DNA of 64,000 bases, taken from positions 8,246,001-8,310,000 of the forward strand of contig CAVUHL010000003.1 of NCBI GenBank assembly GCA_963741305.1, written 5' to 3'. Position 1 is the first letter of the stretch. Every line of letters begins with the position of its first letter. A program made the position numbers and the translations under genes. The stretch is from DATMER01 sp963741305. GTDB lineage: Bacteria; Acidobacteriota; Thermoanaerobaculia; Multivoradales; UBA5704. The notes beneath the pieces were generated by a model. The model searched no databases. It was not told where the DNA came from and saw nothing but the letters and a program-made list of their open reading frames with translations. Positions 8,093-16,887 of this stretch are shown in pieces.

Positions 8093-9882
8093 AGAACCTC
8101 CTCGTCGGGCATGCCCGGCACGCGGCGGAGGAGCACGGCGTCATGATCCAGGGAGTAGACCGTCAGCTCGCCATGCACCGTGACCCAGGCGATCCAGGGA
8201 GCGCCCGGGCAGGCCGCGGCGTGCCGGATCTCCGCGGAAGCCGCGGGCAGCCGGCGGATCCCGCCGAGGCTGGCGAGGAGGAGAGCGCGGCCGTCTCCTT
8301 CCAGGAGCAGAAGGCCGGGCTCGTGGCGCTCCCGGTTGCGCGCCACTCCCACGACCCGGGTGCCCTCGAACGGGACCAGCCAGGAGCGGTTGCGGCCGTA
8401 GACCTCCCAGGCGCCTCCCTGCTGCGCCACGGCCACGAGGCCGTGCTCGGGATGGCCGAGATGGCCGCCGAACCCGAAGAACGCGGGCGCTCCCTCTTCC
8501 GCCTCTTCCAGGATGCGGATCGTGCGCGGAGCGCCGGAGCCTGCCAGGGCCGCGGTGAGGCGGGCCGGGCTTCCGGCCGCGGCGGCTTCGACGAAAGCGA
8601 GGTGGCCCGCCACGTAGGCTGCTGCCGACACCCGCGAGGCGAGCCGCAACAGGTCGCCATCCCAGACCCGGAAGAGCGTGCCCTCGGCATCCAGGAGATA
8701 GGTGTGGATGCCGACCTGGAAGAGGGGCTGGAGCGGCGCACCGGCGCCTCCGGCGCGGAAGGGGGCATCCACGGGCGAACAGGGCACGCCCGGAGTGCCG
8801 CCACCCCCGCGCTTCTTGCTGGCGTAGGAGAGCGCGATGCCGCCGTCCGGCAGGCCGGTCGCGAGGATCACCTGGCCGTGGGCGAGCCCGACCGCGGCCG
8901 GCGGTTGCCCTGGCCAAGGGTCGTAGAGCCGCGGCGCGCCGGTCGGAGAGCGGGGGGAGTTGGGAACCGGGAAGGCCACGACGCCGCCCCCGGCTGCGCG
9001 GGCGAAGAGCTTGGAGCCGTTGGCCGCGAAGTGGAGCTCCGATGCCGGCACGAGTGCTGCTTCCAGGCGGTCCGGGGCGGCTGCCGCGGCCGAGAACGGG
9101 TCGCGCAGCAGGCGGGCGCAGGCGGCGTGATCGGGAAGCTCCAGGGTGATGGTCGGGGAGGGAGTGCTCCCTGCAATACCGCGCCGAACCCTCACCGCCA
9201 CCCGGCGGGCCTCGGGGTCGAGCACGTCCCAGATCTGGAGGACGGAGGCACCGCGGGTGCCCGGTACCGAGGAGAGCCGCGGCGGGCCCACGAACCAGAT
9301 GTCGTCGGCCTCGCGCCACCCGTGCAGGCGCTTGTGCCAGGCCGCGACCTGGCCGTCGGTGGCCTCGTGCGGGGTGCGCGCCTGGAGCAGGCGCTGGATG
9401 CCCGCCTCGGTGACTTTCTCGAACAGCGGAGCTTCCGGTTCCTGGAGGATGCCCCAGGAGAAGCGGACGCCCGCGGCTTCAGCCCGGCGCGAGAGCACGA
9501 TCAGCGCCGCGAGCTGAGCGATGCGCGGCGAGCCGAGCTGGTTGGGGCCGGCGTCGAACACCGCGGCCGACACGCGCGAGGCGGCCGGCACGGGCCGCGC
9601 CTGGTGCAGGAACAGGTGCTCGCCCTCGGCGGCGCGGCGGATGAACTCCTCGGGCGCTTCCTCGGCGAGCAGCCACTCCGAGGTGAGGAGGCGCTCGTAA
9701 GAGCCGCGCCGGGTCAGGCCGTCGTAGCCGTCGGGCTCGCCGTCCGCCTGGTGCCTCTTCACCTGGAGCGGGCCGACGGCGAAGGAGAGCCGGTGCAGCA
9801 CGGGGCCCAGCGAGACGGCGAGGTCGCGCGGGAAGATGCCCAGGTGGGGAGCCCAGTGGGCAAGGGCGCGCGGCAGGTCCAT
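8089..9882 (-). CDS. vWA-like plus beta-propeller protein of the MoxR ternary system
   Basis: This 597-residue protein begins MDLPRALAHWAPHLGIFPRD. Residues about 50-190 resemble the von Willebrand A region that partners MoxR ATPases: GYDGLTRRGSYERLLTSEWL, then VSAAVFDAGPNQLGSPRIAQ and LIVLSRRAEAAG. The metal-binding DxSxS motif of a true MIDAS reads DAGPN, so metal binding is probably lost. Residues about 290-597 form repeated beta blades of a propeller. The ATG overlaps the stop of the upstream gene as TGATG and its own stop overlaps the next start as GTGA. A longer upstream extension of the frame runs inside the preceding gene and was rejected. Confidence 0.7.
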   Translation of the reverse strand: MDLPRALAHWAPHLGIFPRDLAVSLGPVLHRLSFAVGPLQVKRHQADGEPDGYDGLTRRGSYERLLTSEWLLAEEAPEEFIRRAAEGEHLFLHQARPVPAASRVSAAVFDAGPNQLGSPRIAQLAALIVLSRRAEAAGVRFSWGILQEPEAPLFEKVTEAGIQRLLQARTPHEATDGQVAAWHKRLHGWREADDIWFVGPPRLSSVPGTRGASVLQIWDVLDPEARRVAVRVRRGIAGSTPSPTITLELPDHAACARLLRDPFSAAAAAPDRLEAALVPASELHFAANGSKLFARAAGGGVVAFPVPNSPRSPTGAPRLYDPWPGQPPAAVGLAHGQVILATGLPDGGIALSYASKKRGGGGTPGVPCSPVDAPFRAGGAGAPLQPLFQVGIHTYLLDAEGTLFRVWDGDLLRLASRVSAAAYVAGHLAFVEAAAAGSPARLTAALAGSGAPRTIRILEEAEEGAPAFFGFGGHLGHPEHGLVAVAQQGGAWEVYGRNRSWLVPFEGTRVVGVARNRERHEPGLLLLEGDGRALLLASLGGIRRLPAASAEIRHAAACPGAPWIAWVTVHGELTVYSLDHDAVLLRRVPGMPDEEVL

Positions 9883-10331
9883 CAGGGCTTCTCCTGCAGC
9901 ACGAATTGGAGGCGGCGGCGGATCAAGGGGCGCGCTTCGAGGACAGAGGCGAGGAAGGGTGGATCGAGGAGGACCGCAAGGGGAGGCTCGACTTTCGAGT
10001 GCCCGGCGCGGAGGACGAGGGCTCGCTCCAGCAGCGGCAGCGGCACCGTGGGCTCGCGGTTCGTGGGCAGCAGGAGCGACGGTGCGCGGGGATCGCGGCC
10101 GAGGTAGATCGCGCCGTCGACCCAGGGGAGCAGGGCACCGTCCCCGGCATTGCCCAGCAGCAGGATCAGGTCCTGGCCCGCCACGCCGGTCAGGCGGGCG
10201 AGGTCCTCGTCGCTGCGCGCGAGCAGCCGGCGGGCGAGGGCCCGCGCCGCTTCTCCCCTTGCCGCCATTCCGACCGGCTCGAGCGGCGCCGAACGCGGGC
10301 GCCACGCGATGGGGACCAGCTCGTCCTTCAT
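9882..10331 (-). CDS. Small bpX-type protein of the MoxR ternary system
   Basis: A 149-residue protein between the MoxR ATPase and the vWA/propeller gene. It starts MKDELVPIAWRPRSAPLEPV and has an alternating strand and helix pattern (GQDLILLLGNAGDGALLPWV, YLGRDPRAPSLLLPT). Its size and position fit the small bpX-class accessory proteins described with MoxR-vWA-propeller systems (perhaps bpX5); I assign this on context and general likeness only. The start overlaps the MoxR stop as ATGA and its stop overlaps the next start, so the four products are likely made in fixed ratio. Confidence 0.6.
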   Translation of the reverse strand: MKDELVPIAWRPRSAPLEPVGMAARGEAARALARRLLARSDEDLARLTGVAGQDLILLLGNAGDGALLPWVDGAIYLGRDPRAPSLLLPTNREPTVPLPLLERALVLRAGHSKVEPPLAVLLDPPFLASVLEARPLIRRRLQFVLQEKP

Positions 10332-11536
10332 GATCTCCTGACGGCTTTCAGCTCGGTTATGTCGGAGATTTCGCGTATTTCGGTAGAAGCGGCGGGGCCT
10401 CCGCGCAAGGCCTCCACAATGCGCTTCCGCACCTCGACCAGGTCGGGGGGCAGGGTCTCGGGCGCGAAGCCGGCGTCGATCTCGCGGGCGATGCCTTCGA
10501 GGCGGAGCAGCCAGTCTTCCAGCTCCTCGTCGTCCCCGGGTTGCTCGCGCAGGGCATCGCGGCCGGCGGCGGCGATGCGGGTGGCGCGCGCCAGGGGTCC
10601 GAGGGAGGCCTCCTCGGCGGCAGCCGGCAGAGTGGCGTTCTCGGTCCGGGCCAGGACGTCGCCAAGGCATTCCCGGGCGAGCGCCTGCTGCTCGCGGGTG
10701 GGCACGGCCAGCACCAGCGGCCAGAGGTCGGCGTCCGTGGCCCGAGCGCGGCCGGCGAGAGCGGCGGCCGCGGCGACCAGCCCCTGGACGCGGACAGCCC
10801 GGCGGTCGGAAAGCACGATTCCGGCGCCGCGCAGCAGGCGGATGGCATGCGCCAGGTGGGGCCGCACACGGGCGAGGTCGGATTGGCGGGCCGCGGTCGT
10901 CAGCGTGTCGAGGTCGGCGAGGCTGGCAGGCTGAAAGTCGGGAGCCGCGTCATGGTCCAGGCCCCAGCCCGCTTCGAGAAGCTCCTCCAGCCGCGGATCG
11001 GGGACGGGGTCCACGAACACCCGCACGAGGAAGCGGTCAGAGAAGGCGGCCAGGGAATCGTCCTCGGGCAGGGCGTTCGAGGCGCCGACGCAGACCCGCA
11101 GCGGACAGCGCACCAGGGTATGGCCGCGGCGGAACACGCGCTCGTTGAGGATGCCCAGCAGGGTGTTGAGGATGGCGGTGGAACCCTTGAAGACCTCGTC
11201 GAGGAAGGCGAGCTCGGCCTCGGGGAGCATGCCGGAGGTCTCGGTCTCGACGAAGCCCTCCTTGAGGCGGCGCAGGTCGATGGGCCCGAAGATCTCGCTG
11301 GGCTCGGTGAAGCGGCCGAGGAGGTACTCGAAGAGGCGCGCATCGACGGCGCGGGCGATGCGGCGCACGGCCTCGCTCTTGGCAGTGCCAGGAGGGCCGA
11401 TGACGAGCACGTGCTCGCCGGCCACGGCCGCGAGGGCGATCAGCTCGGCGAGCGCCTCGCGCTCCACGAGCCCGCGGGTGGCGCCCGAAAGGGCGACCCG
11501 CAACGCGGCGGCGGCGTCTGTGAGGGGCTTCGTCAT
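10328..11536 (-). CDS. MoxR-family AAA+ ATPase
   Basis: A 402-residue MoxR-type AAA+ ATPase, first gene of the ternary operon. Walker A is GPPGTAKS at about residue 46, Walker B is ELAFLDEVFKG, and sensor I and arginine-finger regions follow in GASNALPEDDSLAAFSDRF. The RavA-like group it resembles remodels partner proteins using vWA domains as adaptors, which fits the downstream vWA-like gene. I prefer the ATG at 11536 (MTKPLTDAAAALRVAL). An in-frame ATG at 11608 adds 24 residues unlike the family, and neither has a strong ribosome binding site. About 100 bp upstream a plus-strand AT-rich patch (tcctatatataag) may hold a promoter. Confidence 0.88.
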   Translation of the reverse strand: MTKPLTDAAAALRVALSGATRGLVEREALAELIALAAVAGEHVLVIGPPGTAKSEAVRRIARAVDARLFEYLLGRFTEPSEIFGPIDLRRLKEGFVETETSGMLPEAELAFLDEVFKGSTAILNTLLGILNERVFRRGHTLVRCPLRVCVGASNALPEDDSLAAFSDRFLVRVFVDPVPDPRLEELLEAGWGLDHDAAPDFQPASLADLDTLTTAARQSDLARVRPHLAHAIRLLRGAGIVLSDRRAVRVQGLVAAAAALAGRARATDADLWPLVLAVPTREQQALARECLGDVLARTENATLPAAAEEASLGPLARATRIAAAGRDALREQPGDDEELEDWLLRLEGIAREIDAGFAPETLPPDLVEVRKRIVEALRGGPAASTEIREISDITELKAVRRS

Positions 11537-11747
11537 GGGCGGAGCTTCAGAGTAGGGATCATGGTATGCCAGGTCCGGCCGCTCGGCAATGAAGGGTTCG
11601 CGCGACATCCTGAGTCAAGCTTCCTATATATAAGTGTCCGCAAGGGGGGTAGAAATGGACAGCTTCGGTCCAACTTCCTCAAAGGAAAAAACTTGTGCCA
11701 ACCTGGTTGGCAGATCCGGGCTGGGATGCCTCCGTGGTGAGCGGAGC

Positions 11748-12626
11748 TTAACCCTGCGGTTCGTAGATCGTTGGCTTACGCGGCAGGGCAGGTTGGGGCA
11801 CTTCCTCCGGATTGGGGAGGATCTGCCGCAGATAGGGCTCGACGCCCAGGCGCTGGTCCCAGTTCGGTGGATAGCCCAGGGAGACCTCCTCGAAGCGGAC
11901 GCCGTCCCGGCGGTAGCTGCCGCGGATGTGGAGGTGGCCGTAGATCACGGCCTCGGCTCGGTAGCGGAGGTGCCAGTCCTCGGTGAGGCGGGTGCCGCAC
12001 CAGATGGAGAAGCGCGGGATGCGCGGCAGGATCGCCAGATCCCGCCGCAGGGGGAAGTGGTTGATGATCACCAGCGGCGCTCGGGCCGCGGCCTCGGCCA
12101 GGCGGGGCTCGGTGATCCGCACCCGCTGCTCGCACCAGGCCTGCCGGGACGGGTATGGATCGGGGTGGAGGAGCACCTCGTCCGAGCAGAGGAGGTTCTC
12201 CTCCGCGGCCCAGGCGATGGCCCCCTCGACCGAGTCGATCCCGTCCGGCCGGAAGGTGTAGTCGTAGAGCACGAAGGTCGGCGCCAGGATGCAGCTCGGG
12301 CCCTCTCCTGTCCAGGTCACGTACGGGTCCTCGGGAGTCAGCACCCCGAAATCGCGGCAAATCTGGACCTGCCTGCGGTACGTGGCCTCGCCGCGCAGGT
12401 CGTCCGCCCGGCTGGGGATCGTCCAGAGGTCATGATTGCCCGGCACCCAGAGGAGCCGCGCGAACCGGCGGGTGAGGAGAGCCAGGGCGAAGCGCAGGTG
12501 CTCCTCGGTCTCGCCCACGTCGCCGGCCAGGATCAGCCAGTCGTCCGGGTGCGGCCGCAGGGCTTGCAGGGCCTGCCGGGTCACCTCGTAGCGGAGGTGC
12601 AGGTCCGCCAGCGCATAGAGCTTCAT
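11748..12626 (-). CDS. Metallophosphoesterase, calcineurin-like
   Basis: A 292-residue cytoplasmic phosphoesterase. All five metal-binding blocks of the calcineurin-like fold are visible in order: DLH in MKLYALADLHL, GDVGE, GNHD in VPGNHDLW, INHF and GHLH in VIYGHLHIRG. The substrate (nucleotide, phosphoprotein or phosphodiester) cannot be told. The start overlaps the stop of the upstream S51 peptidase gene as TGATG, so the two are co-translated and may be expressed with the sulfatase-like gene further upstream. Confidence 0.9.
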   Translation of the reverse strand: MKLYALADLHLRYEVTRQALQALRPHPDDWLILAGDVGETEEHLRFALALLTRRFARLLWVPGNHDLWTIPSRADDLRGEATYRRQVQICRDFGVLTPEDPYVTWTGEGPSCILAPTFVLYDYTFRPDGIDSVEGAIAWAAEENLLCSDEVLLHPDPYPSRQAWCEQRVRITEPRLAEAAARAPLVIINHFPLRRDLAILPRIPRFSIWCGTRLTEDWHLRYRAEAVIYGHLHIRGSYRRDGVRFEEVSLGYPPNWDQRLGVEPYLRQILPNPEEVPQPALPRKPTIYEPQG

Positions 12627-13384
12627 CAGTTGGGACGGAGGTCCAGAAGCTCTTGCACCTCGGGAGAGAAGGCTCCGCGCTCCTCCTCGGTCGCCTCCGA
12701 CACTTCCCCGGGGAGGAGCAGGGCCTGCCGGACCCCTTCGTCCGTCCGGCTCATCTCCACGAGAGGATGGCGGACCGGCTCCACGGAATGATCCGGATGG
12801 TAGAGAGCGCCGCCGCCCGTGGGGATGCCGAAGCCCCGCGCGTGCTCGCCCGCCAGCGGCGCGATCTGCCCCAGGCGGGACCAGTTCGGCTCGTCGTGGA
12901 CGTCGATCACGAAGGGCACGAGGCGGAAGGTGTCGAAGATCTTCTCGTCCTCGTTCCACCCCTTGAGCCCGAGCTGCACCGCTCCGGCGGAGACGCCGAT
13001 CAGCAGGGACCCGCCGTAGTAGCGCTGTGCGATCGCCTCGCGGAGGCCGGTGCGCTCGAACACGTCCCACCCCCGCTCCACATCGCCGCCCGCGAGGAGG
13101 ACCAGGTCGGCCTGGTGAAGGAAGGACCGGTCTTCCGGTTGGGGATCCGAGGGGATCAGCCGGCAGTCGCGGATGCCGATCTCCCCCATGGCAGACTCGA
13201 AGAGCTGGTAGAACTCCGGCGCGTCGCCGTTCGAGGCGCCGAGGTAGGCCGCTTTGAACGGACGGTCCTGTGCATCAGCTTCGAGGAGCTGGCGGGCGCG
13301 GGCGAGGAACAGCTCGCCGCTCTCCTCGTGCCAGAAGAGGAGCTGGCTGTCGGCCAGCAGGAAGATTGGCTTCACATTAGACAT
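12626..13384 (-). CDS. Peptidase S51 / type 1 glutamine-amidotransferase-like protein
   Basis: A 252-residue member of the S51 family (dipeptidase E and cyanophycinase relatives). The nucleophile Ser lies in the elbow LIGVSAGAVQLG at about residue 133, after the family strand ADLVLLAGGDVERG. The N-terminus (PIFLLADSQLLFWHEESG) is unlike classical PepE, so this belongs to a less known branch. Cyanophycinase would need cyanophycin synthetase, which is not in the window. Dipeptidase or amidase activity on aspartyl substrates is the safest guess. It lies 11 bp after the sulfatase-like gene and overlaps the phosphoesterase start. Confidence 0.82.
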   Translation of the reverse strand: MSNVKPIFLLADSQLLFWHEESGELFLARARQLLEADAQDRPFKAAYLGASNGDAPEFYQLFESAMGEIGIRDCRLIPSDPQPEDRSFLHQADLVLLAGGDVERGWDVFERTGLREAIAQRYYGGSLLIGVSAGAVQLGLKGWNEDEKIFDTFRLVPFVIDVHDEPNWSRLGQIAPLAGEHARGFGIPTGGGALYHPDHSVEPVRHPLVEMSRTDEGVRQALLLPGEVSEATEEERGAFSPEVQELLDLRPN

Positions 13385-13395
13385 GACCGGGTATC

Positions 13396-14745
13396 CTACT
13401 CGGCATAGCCAAGGGCGCGAAGCTTGGCGGCGCTCTCAGCGTCGATGTGGGTGGCGAGCACCCGGTCCGAGGCGGTCAGGCCCTTGGTGACCGACGCCAT
13501 CCAGGTCCGCAGGTCGGCGGACACGGACGCGGCCCGCACGCCAAGGCTCCGTATCTCCCTCGGGTCCTTGAGCAGGTCGAACAGCCACCGTCTCTTCTCG
13601 CCGATCCTGAAGATCTCCTTGCGCGAGCCGGTGAGCACCGCCACCTCGAGCAGCCCCTTGCGGCGGGCGGTCTTGGCCTCCTGCGCGGAGAGGACCGCTC
13701 CCTTGTGAGCCTGGAACAACATGACCCGGTCGCGCGGCGGCTCGGCCCCGCGGGTGAGGACCGGCGTCCAGTCATAACCCCTGAATGTGCCCGGGACCGG
13801 CAGGCCCGCCAGGCCGAGGACGGTCGAGGCCACGTCGATGTTCAGCGCCGGGGCCTCGACGACCCCGGGCCGGACCTTGCCCGGCCAGACGAATCCCAGC
13901 GGGATGCGCAGCGTGGGCTCGTAGAGGTTGCGGCCGTGCCCCCAGTAAGAATGCTCGCCCAGGCTCTCGCCATGATCGGCGGCGAAGACGATCAGGGTGT
14001 TGGCCGCCACCGACGGATCGCGCTCGACCGCGGCCAGCAGCCGGCCCACTTGGTGGTCGGTGAAGGCGACCTCGGTGTCGTAGCGGTCCTGGCGCGGGAC
14101 CTCCGACTTACCCACGGTGATACCGAGCCGGCCCGCGAAATCCTCCTGGAGGCGGTAGGGGGCATGCGGCTCCACGTAATGGACCCAGAGGAGGAATGGC
14201 TTCCGGTGGTCCTCCTGATGCTCCTTCAACCAGGCGAGCGAGGCCTCGGTGAGGTCCTCGGCCGTGGCTTCTCCCTTGAACATGCCGAACCAGCGCTTGC
14301 GGCTGAACACCTCGTCGTAGCGCTGGAAATGGTCACCCAGGCCGGAGATGCCGTTGCGAAGGGTCCAATTGCCTACGAAAGCGGCGGTGCGGTAGCCGCG
14401 GCGGTCCAGCACGCGGGCCGCCGAAGTCGCGTCCGGCCGCAGGCGGAGGCCGTTGCGCGTGGCGCCGTGCTCGTGCGGATGGAGAGAGGTGAACATCGAG
14501 CAGAGCGACGGATTGGTCAGCGGCTCGACCGTGCGTGCCTGGGTGAAGCGCACCCCCTGGGCGAGCAGGCGGTCCAGGTTCGGCGTGGTCTGCCGGCCGT
14601 AGCCATAAGAGGACAGCCGGTCGGCGCGCAGCGTGTCGATAGTGACGATCAGGACGTTGGGAAATCGCTGCGCGGGCTGAGCGCGCTGCGCCGGGGCGGT
14701 CGCGGGCAGTGCCAGGACCAGGCCGATCAAGGACAAGGGGATCAA
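13396..14745 (-). CDS. Secreted sulfatase-like hydrolase
   Basis: About 449 residues of the alkaline-phosphatase/sulfatase superfamily. A hydrophobic signal segment (LIPLSLIGLVLALPATAPAQ) precedes the first metal block VTIDTLRADRLSSYG. Later blocks are DHGESLGEH and HSYWGHG. The catalytic position reads TNPSLCSMFTSLHP, a Ser/Thr type without the CxPxR formylglycine motif, so it may be a phosphoesterase or transferase rather than a true sulfatase. No ATG fits; the start is set at a TTG before the signal peptide (another TTG lies three codons later). It is divergent from the LOG-family gene with only 18 bp between starts. It heads a minus-strand group with S51 and phosphoesterase genes. Confidence 0.82.
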   Translation of the reverse strand: MIPLSLIGLVLALPATAPAQRAQPAQRFPNVLIVTIDTLRADRLSSYGYGRQTTPNLDRLLAQGVRFTQARTVEPLTNPSLCSMFTSLHPHEHGATRNGLRLRPDATSAARVLDRRGYRTAAFVGNWTLRNGISGLGDHFQRYDEVFSRKRWFGMFKGEATAEDLTEASLAWLKEHQEDHRKPFLLWVHYVEPHAPYRLQEDFAGRLGITVGKSEVPRQDRYDTEVAFTDHQVGRLLAAVERDPSVAANTLIVFAADHGESLGEHSYWGHGRNLYEPTLRIPLGFVWPGKVRPGVVEAPALNIDVASTVLGLAGLPVPGTFRGYDWTPVLTRGAEPPRDRVMLFQAHKGAVLSAQEAKTARRKGLLEVAVLTGSRKEIFRIGEKRRWLFDLLKDPREIRSLGVRAASVSADLRTWMASVTKGLTASDRVLATHIDAESAAKLRALGYAE

Positions 14746-14763
14746 TTTGCTAAGCTGAACCGC

Positions 14764-15429
14764 ATGGAGGAGATCCGGCCGGATACCACGCCCAAGGAAG
14801 CTCCGGCAATCGAGAAGGAAGCGGCGGCACGCAGTGGCGAGGCTCCGCGCTGGGGCAAGGGCACCGAGAACCCGGAAGACGGCCGGTTCCTCGAAGGTCC
14901 GCAGGCCCGCACCCACGAGCTCAAGCGGCTGTTCCGGATCGCCGCCGACTTCATCCGCGGCTTCCGGGCGCTCCATTTCGTCGGCCCGTGCGTGACCGTC
15001 TTCGGCTCGGCGCGGTTCCCCGAGGATCACCGGTACTGCGCCATGGCCCGCGAAGTGGGCCGGCGCCTGGGCCGGGCGGGGTTCACGGTGCTCACCGGCG
15101 GCGGCCCGGGCATCATGGAGGCGGCCAATCGAGGCGTCCAGACCGGGAAGATCCGGAGCTTCCCCCTGGTGGTGATGGGAACGGACTACTGGAAACCCCT
15201 GTCGGATTTCATCTGCCATGGCATGGTCCAGGAAAAGACGATCCTGCCCGCGGACTGCGAGCGGATCCTGTTCACCGATTCGGTCGACGAAATGATGGAC
15301 CGCATCATGAGCGCCGCGACCCAGGAGCTCGGGCTGGTCTGGGAGGCGGCCCCTCGTTGGTACTTCGGCGAAGGACGTTTGCAAAAGCCGCGCCTTGACG
15401 TCTCCACGGAGCCCCCTGGTAAAGCATAA
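14764..15429 (+). pseudogene. LOG-family (TIGR00730-like) Rossmann protein with internal deletion
   Basis: The 221-codon frame is intact, but the protein is not. Residues about 77-122 are the first half of a LOG-family nucleotide-binding fold (CVTVFGSARFPEDHRYCAMA, LTGGGPGIMEAANRG). The next residues are VQTGKIRSFPLVVMGTDYWK, which belongs about 80-90 residues further on in normal relatives. The missing piece contains the PGGxGTxxE phosphoribohydrolase motif, so cytokinin-riboside monophosphate hydrolase-type activity should be lost. The ends rejoin in frame at about 15135. Upstream the ATG at 14764 lies between divergent genes. It is either a recent pseudogene or an assembly collapse. Confidence 0.75.
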
Positions 15430-15497
15430 CTTGCCCTCCGGCCGGTCCTGAGCTAGCCTTCGAGTCCAGATTCTTCCAGGAGCGAGCCGCACCCCTT

Positions 15498-16835
15498 ATG
15501 CCCCGTACTCAACGCAAGATCTTTGTCCTCGACACCTCGGTCATCCTGTACGACTTCAACGCAATCCACAACTTCCAGGAGCACGACGTGGCGATTCCGA
15601 TCACGGTGCTCGAGGAGCTGGACTCGTTCAAGAAGGGCAACTCGGTCCTGAACCTCCAGGCCCGGGAGTTCATCCGGCAGCTCGACAAGCTGGCCGGGCA
15701 CGGCATGCTCGACGACTGGATCCCGCTGGATGGAGCAGCCCGCGGGAAGTTCCGCGTCCTTACCGACGAGAACGCGCCGGTCGATGCCTCCGAGGTTTTC
15801 GGCACCAAGAAGGCGGACCACCGCATCCTGAACGCCGCTTTGAGCCTCGCCCGCGCCGAGCCCGACCGCAAGGTAGTCCTGGTGAGCAAGGACATCAACC
15901 TGCGGCTCAAGGCGCGCGCCTTGAAGCTCCCGGCCGAGGACTACGAGACCGTCAAGATCAAAGACCTCGACCACCTCTACAAGGGGAAGAGCGAGATCGA
16001 GCTGCCCGACCCGGAGATCATCGACCGCCTCTACCGCGAGGAGTCGGTGCCGGTGGAGGAGATGTTCCCGGCCGCCTCGGACCGGCCGACGTCCAATCAT
16101 TACTTCATCCTGCGCAGCCAGGGGCGGTCGGGCCTGGGCTACTACAACCCGCGCACCGAGCGGGTGGAGCGGATCATCAAGCCGCTGGCGTATGGAGTCT
16201 CACCTCGGAACGCCGAGCAGACCTTCGCCCTCCACGCCGTGCTCAACCCGCAGATCCCGCTGGTGACGCTCTCGGGAGCGGCGGGCACGGGCAAGACCCT
16301 GCTGGCGCTCGCCGGAGCCCTGGAGCAGCGGCGCGATTTCCGCCAGATCTATCTGGCACGGCCGATCGTGCCGCTGTCGAACCGCGACATCGGCTTCCTG
16401 CCCGGGGACATCCTGTCGAAGATCAACCCGTTCATGCAGCCGCTCTGGGACAACCTCGGCATCATCAAGAACCAGTTCGGCGAGCGCGAGCGCGAGTACA
16501 AGAAGGTCGACGAGCTGGTGGAGACCGAGAAGCTCCACATCGTGCCGCTCGCCTACATCCGCGGGCGCAGCCTGTCGAACGTGATCTTCATCGTGGACGA
16601 GGCGCAGAACCTGACGCCGCATGAAGTGAAGACGATCATCACCCGCGCCGGGGAGAAGACCAAGGTCATCCTGACCGGGGACATTTTTCAGATCGACACG
16701 CCCTACCTGGACGCCCACAGCAACGGCCTCTCCTACCTGATCGACCGCCTGCGGGGCAATGCCCTGTACTCGCACGTGAATCTGGAGAAGGGGGAGAGGT
16801 CGGAGCTGGCGAATTTGGCGAGCAGCCTGCTGTAG
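15498..16835 (+). CDS. PhoH family ATPase with N-terminal PIN domain
   Basis: A 445-residue PhoH2-type protein that couples a PIN ribonuclease to an RNA helicase/ATPase. Residues 1-140 form the PIN domain (KIFVLDTSVILYDFNAIHNF, then TDENAPVD and LVSKDINLRLKARA). Residues about 220-445 form the PhoH ATPase with Walker A SGAAGTGKTLLA and Walker B FIVDEAQNLTPHE. The start is an ATG with a loose aggag site upstream. The TAG stop lies in the outer edge of a palindromic repeat shared with the convergent gene. Length and motifs are normal, so it should be functional in RNA unwinding and decay. Confidence 0.93.
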   Translation: MPRTQRKIFVLDTSVILYDFNAIHNFQEHDVAIPITVLEELDSFKKGNSVLNLQAREFIRQLDKLAGHGMLDDWIPLDGAARGKFRVLTDENAPVDASEVFGTKKADHRILNAALSLARAEPDRKVVLVSKDINLRLKARALKLPAEDYETVKIKDLDHLYKGKSEIELPDPEIIDRLYREESVPVEEMFPAASDRPTSNHYFILRSQGRSGLGYYNPRTERVERIIKPLAYGVSPRNAEQTFALHAVLNPQIPLVTLSGAAGTGKTLLALAGALEQRRDFRQIYLARPIVPLSNRDIGFLPGDILSKINPFMQPLWDNLGIIKNQFGEREREYKKVDELVETEKLHIVPLAYIRGRSLSNVIFIVDEAQNLTPHEVKTIITRAGEKTKVILTGDIFQIDTPYLDAHSNGLSYLIDRLRGNALYSHVNLEKGERSELANLASSLL

Positions 16836-16887
16836 GGGCGGCTCTCGTGGCCGCCCTCCGGAGGGCACCCACAAGGGGCGCCCCTAC
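16832..16887. repeat. Palindromic REP-like element, copy 1
   Basis: The sequence gtaggggcggctctcgtgg pairs with the right-hand half, which ends in aaggggcgcccctac, around ctccggag. Closely related copies lie at 32758-32814 and 40086-40144. Here the two arms supply the TAG stop codons of both converging genes (PhoH at 16833-16835 and the secreted propeller-like protein at 16886-16884). As an RNA it would also be a strong bidirectional hairpin. Confidence 0.85.
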
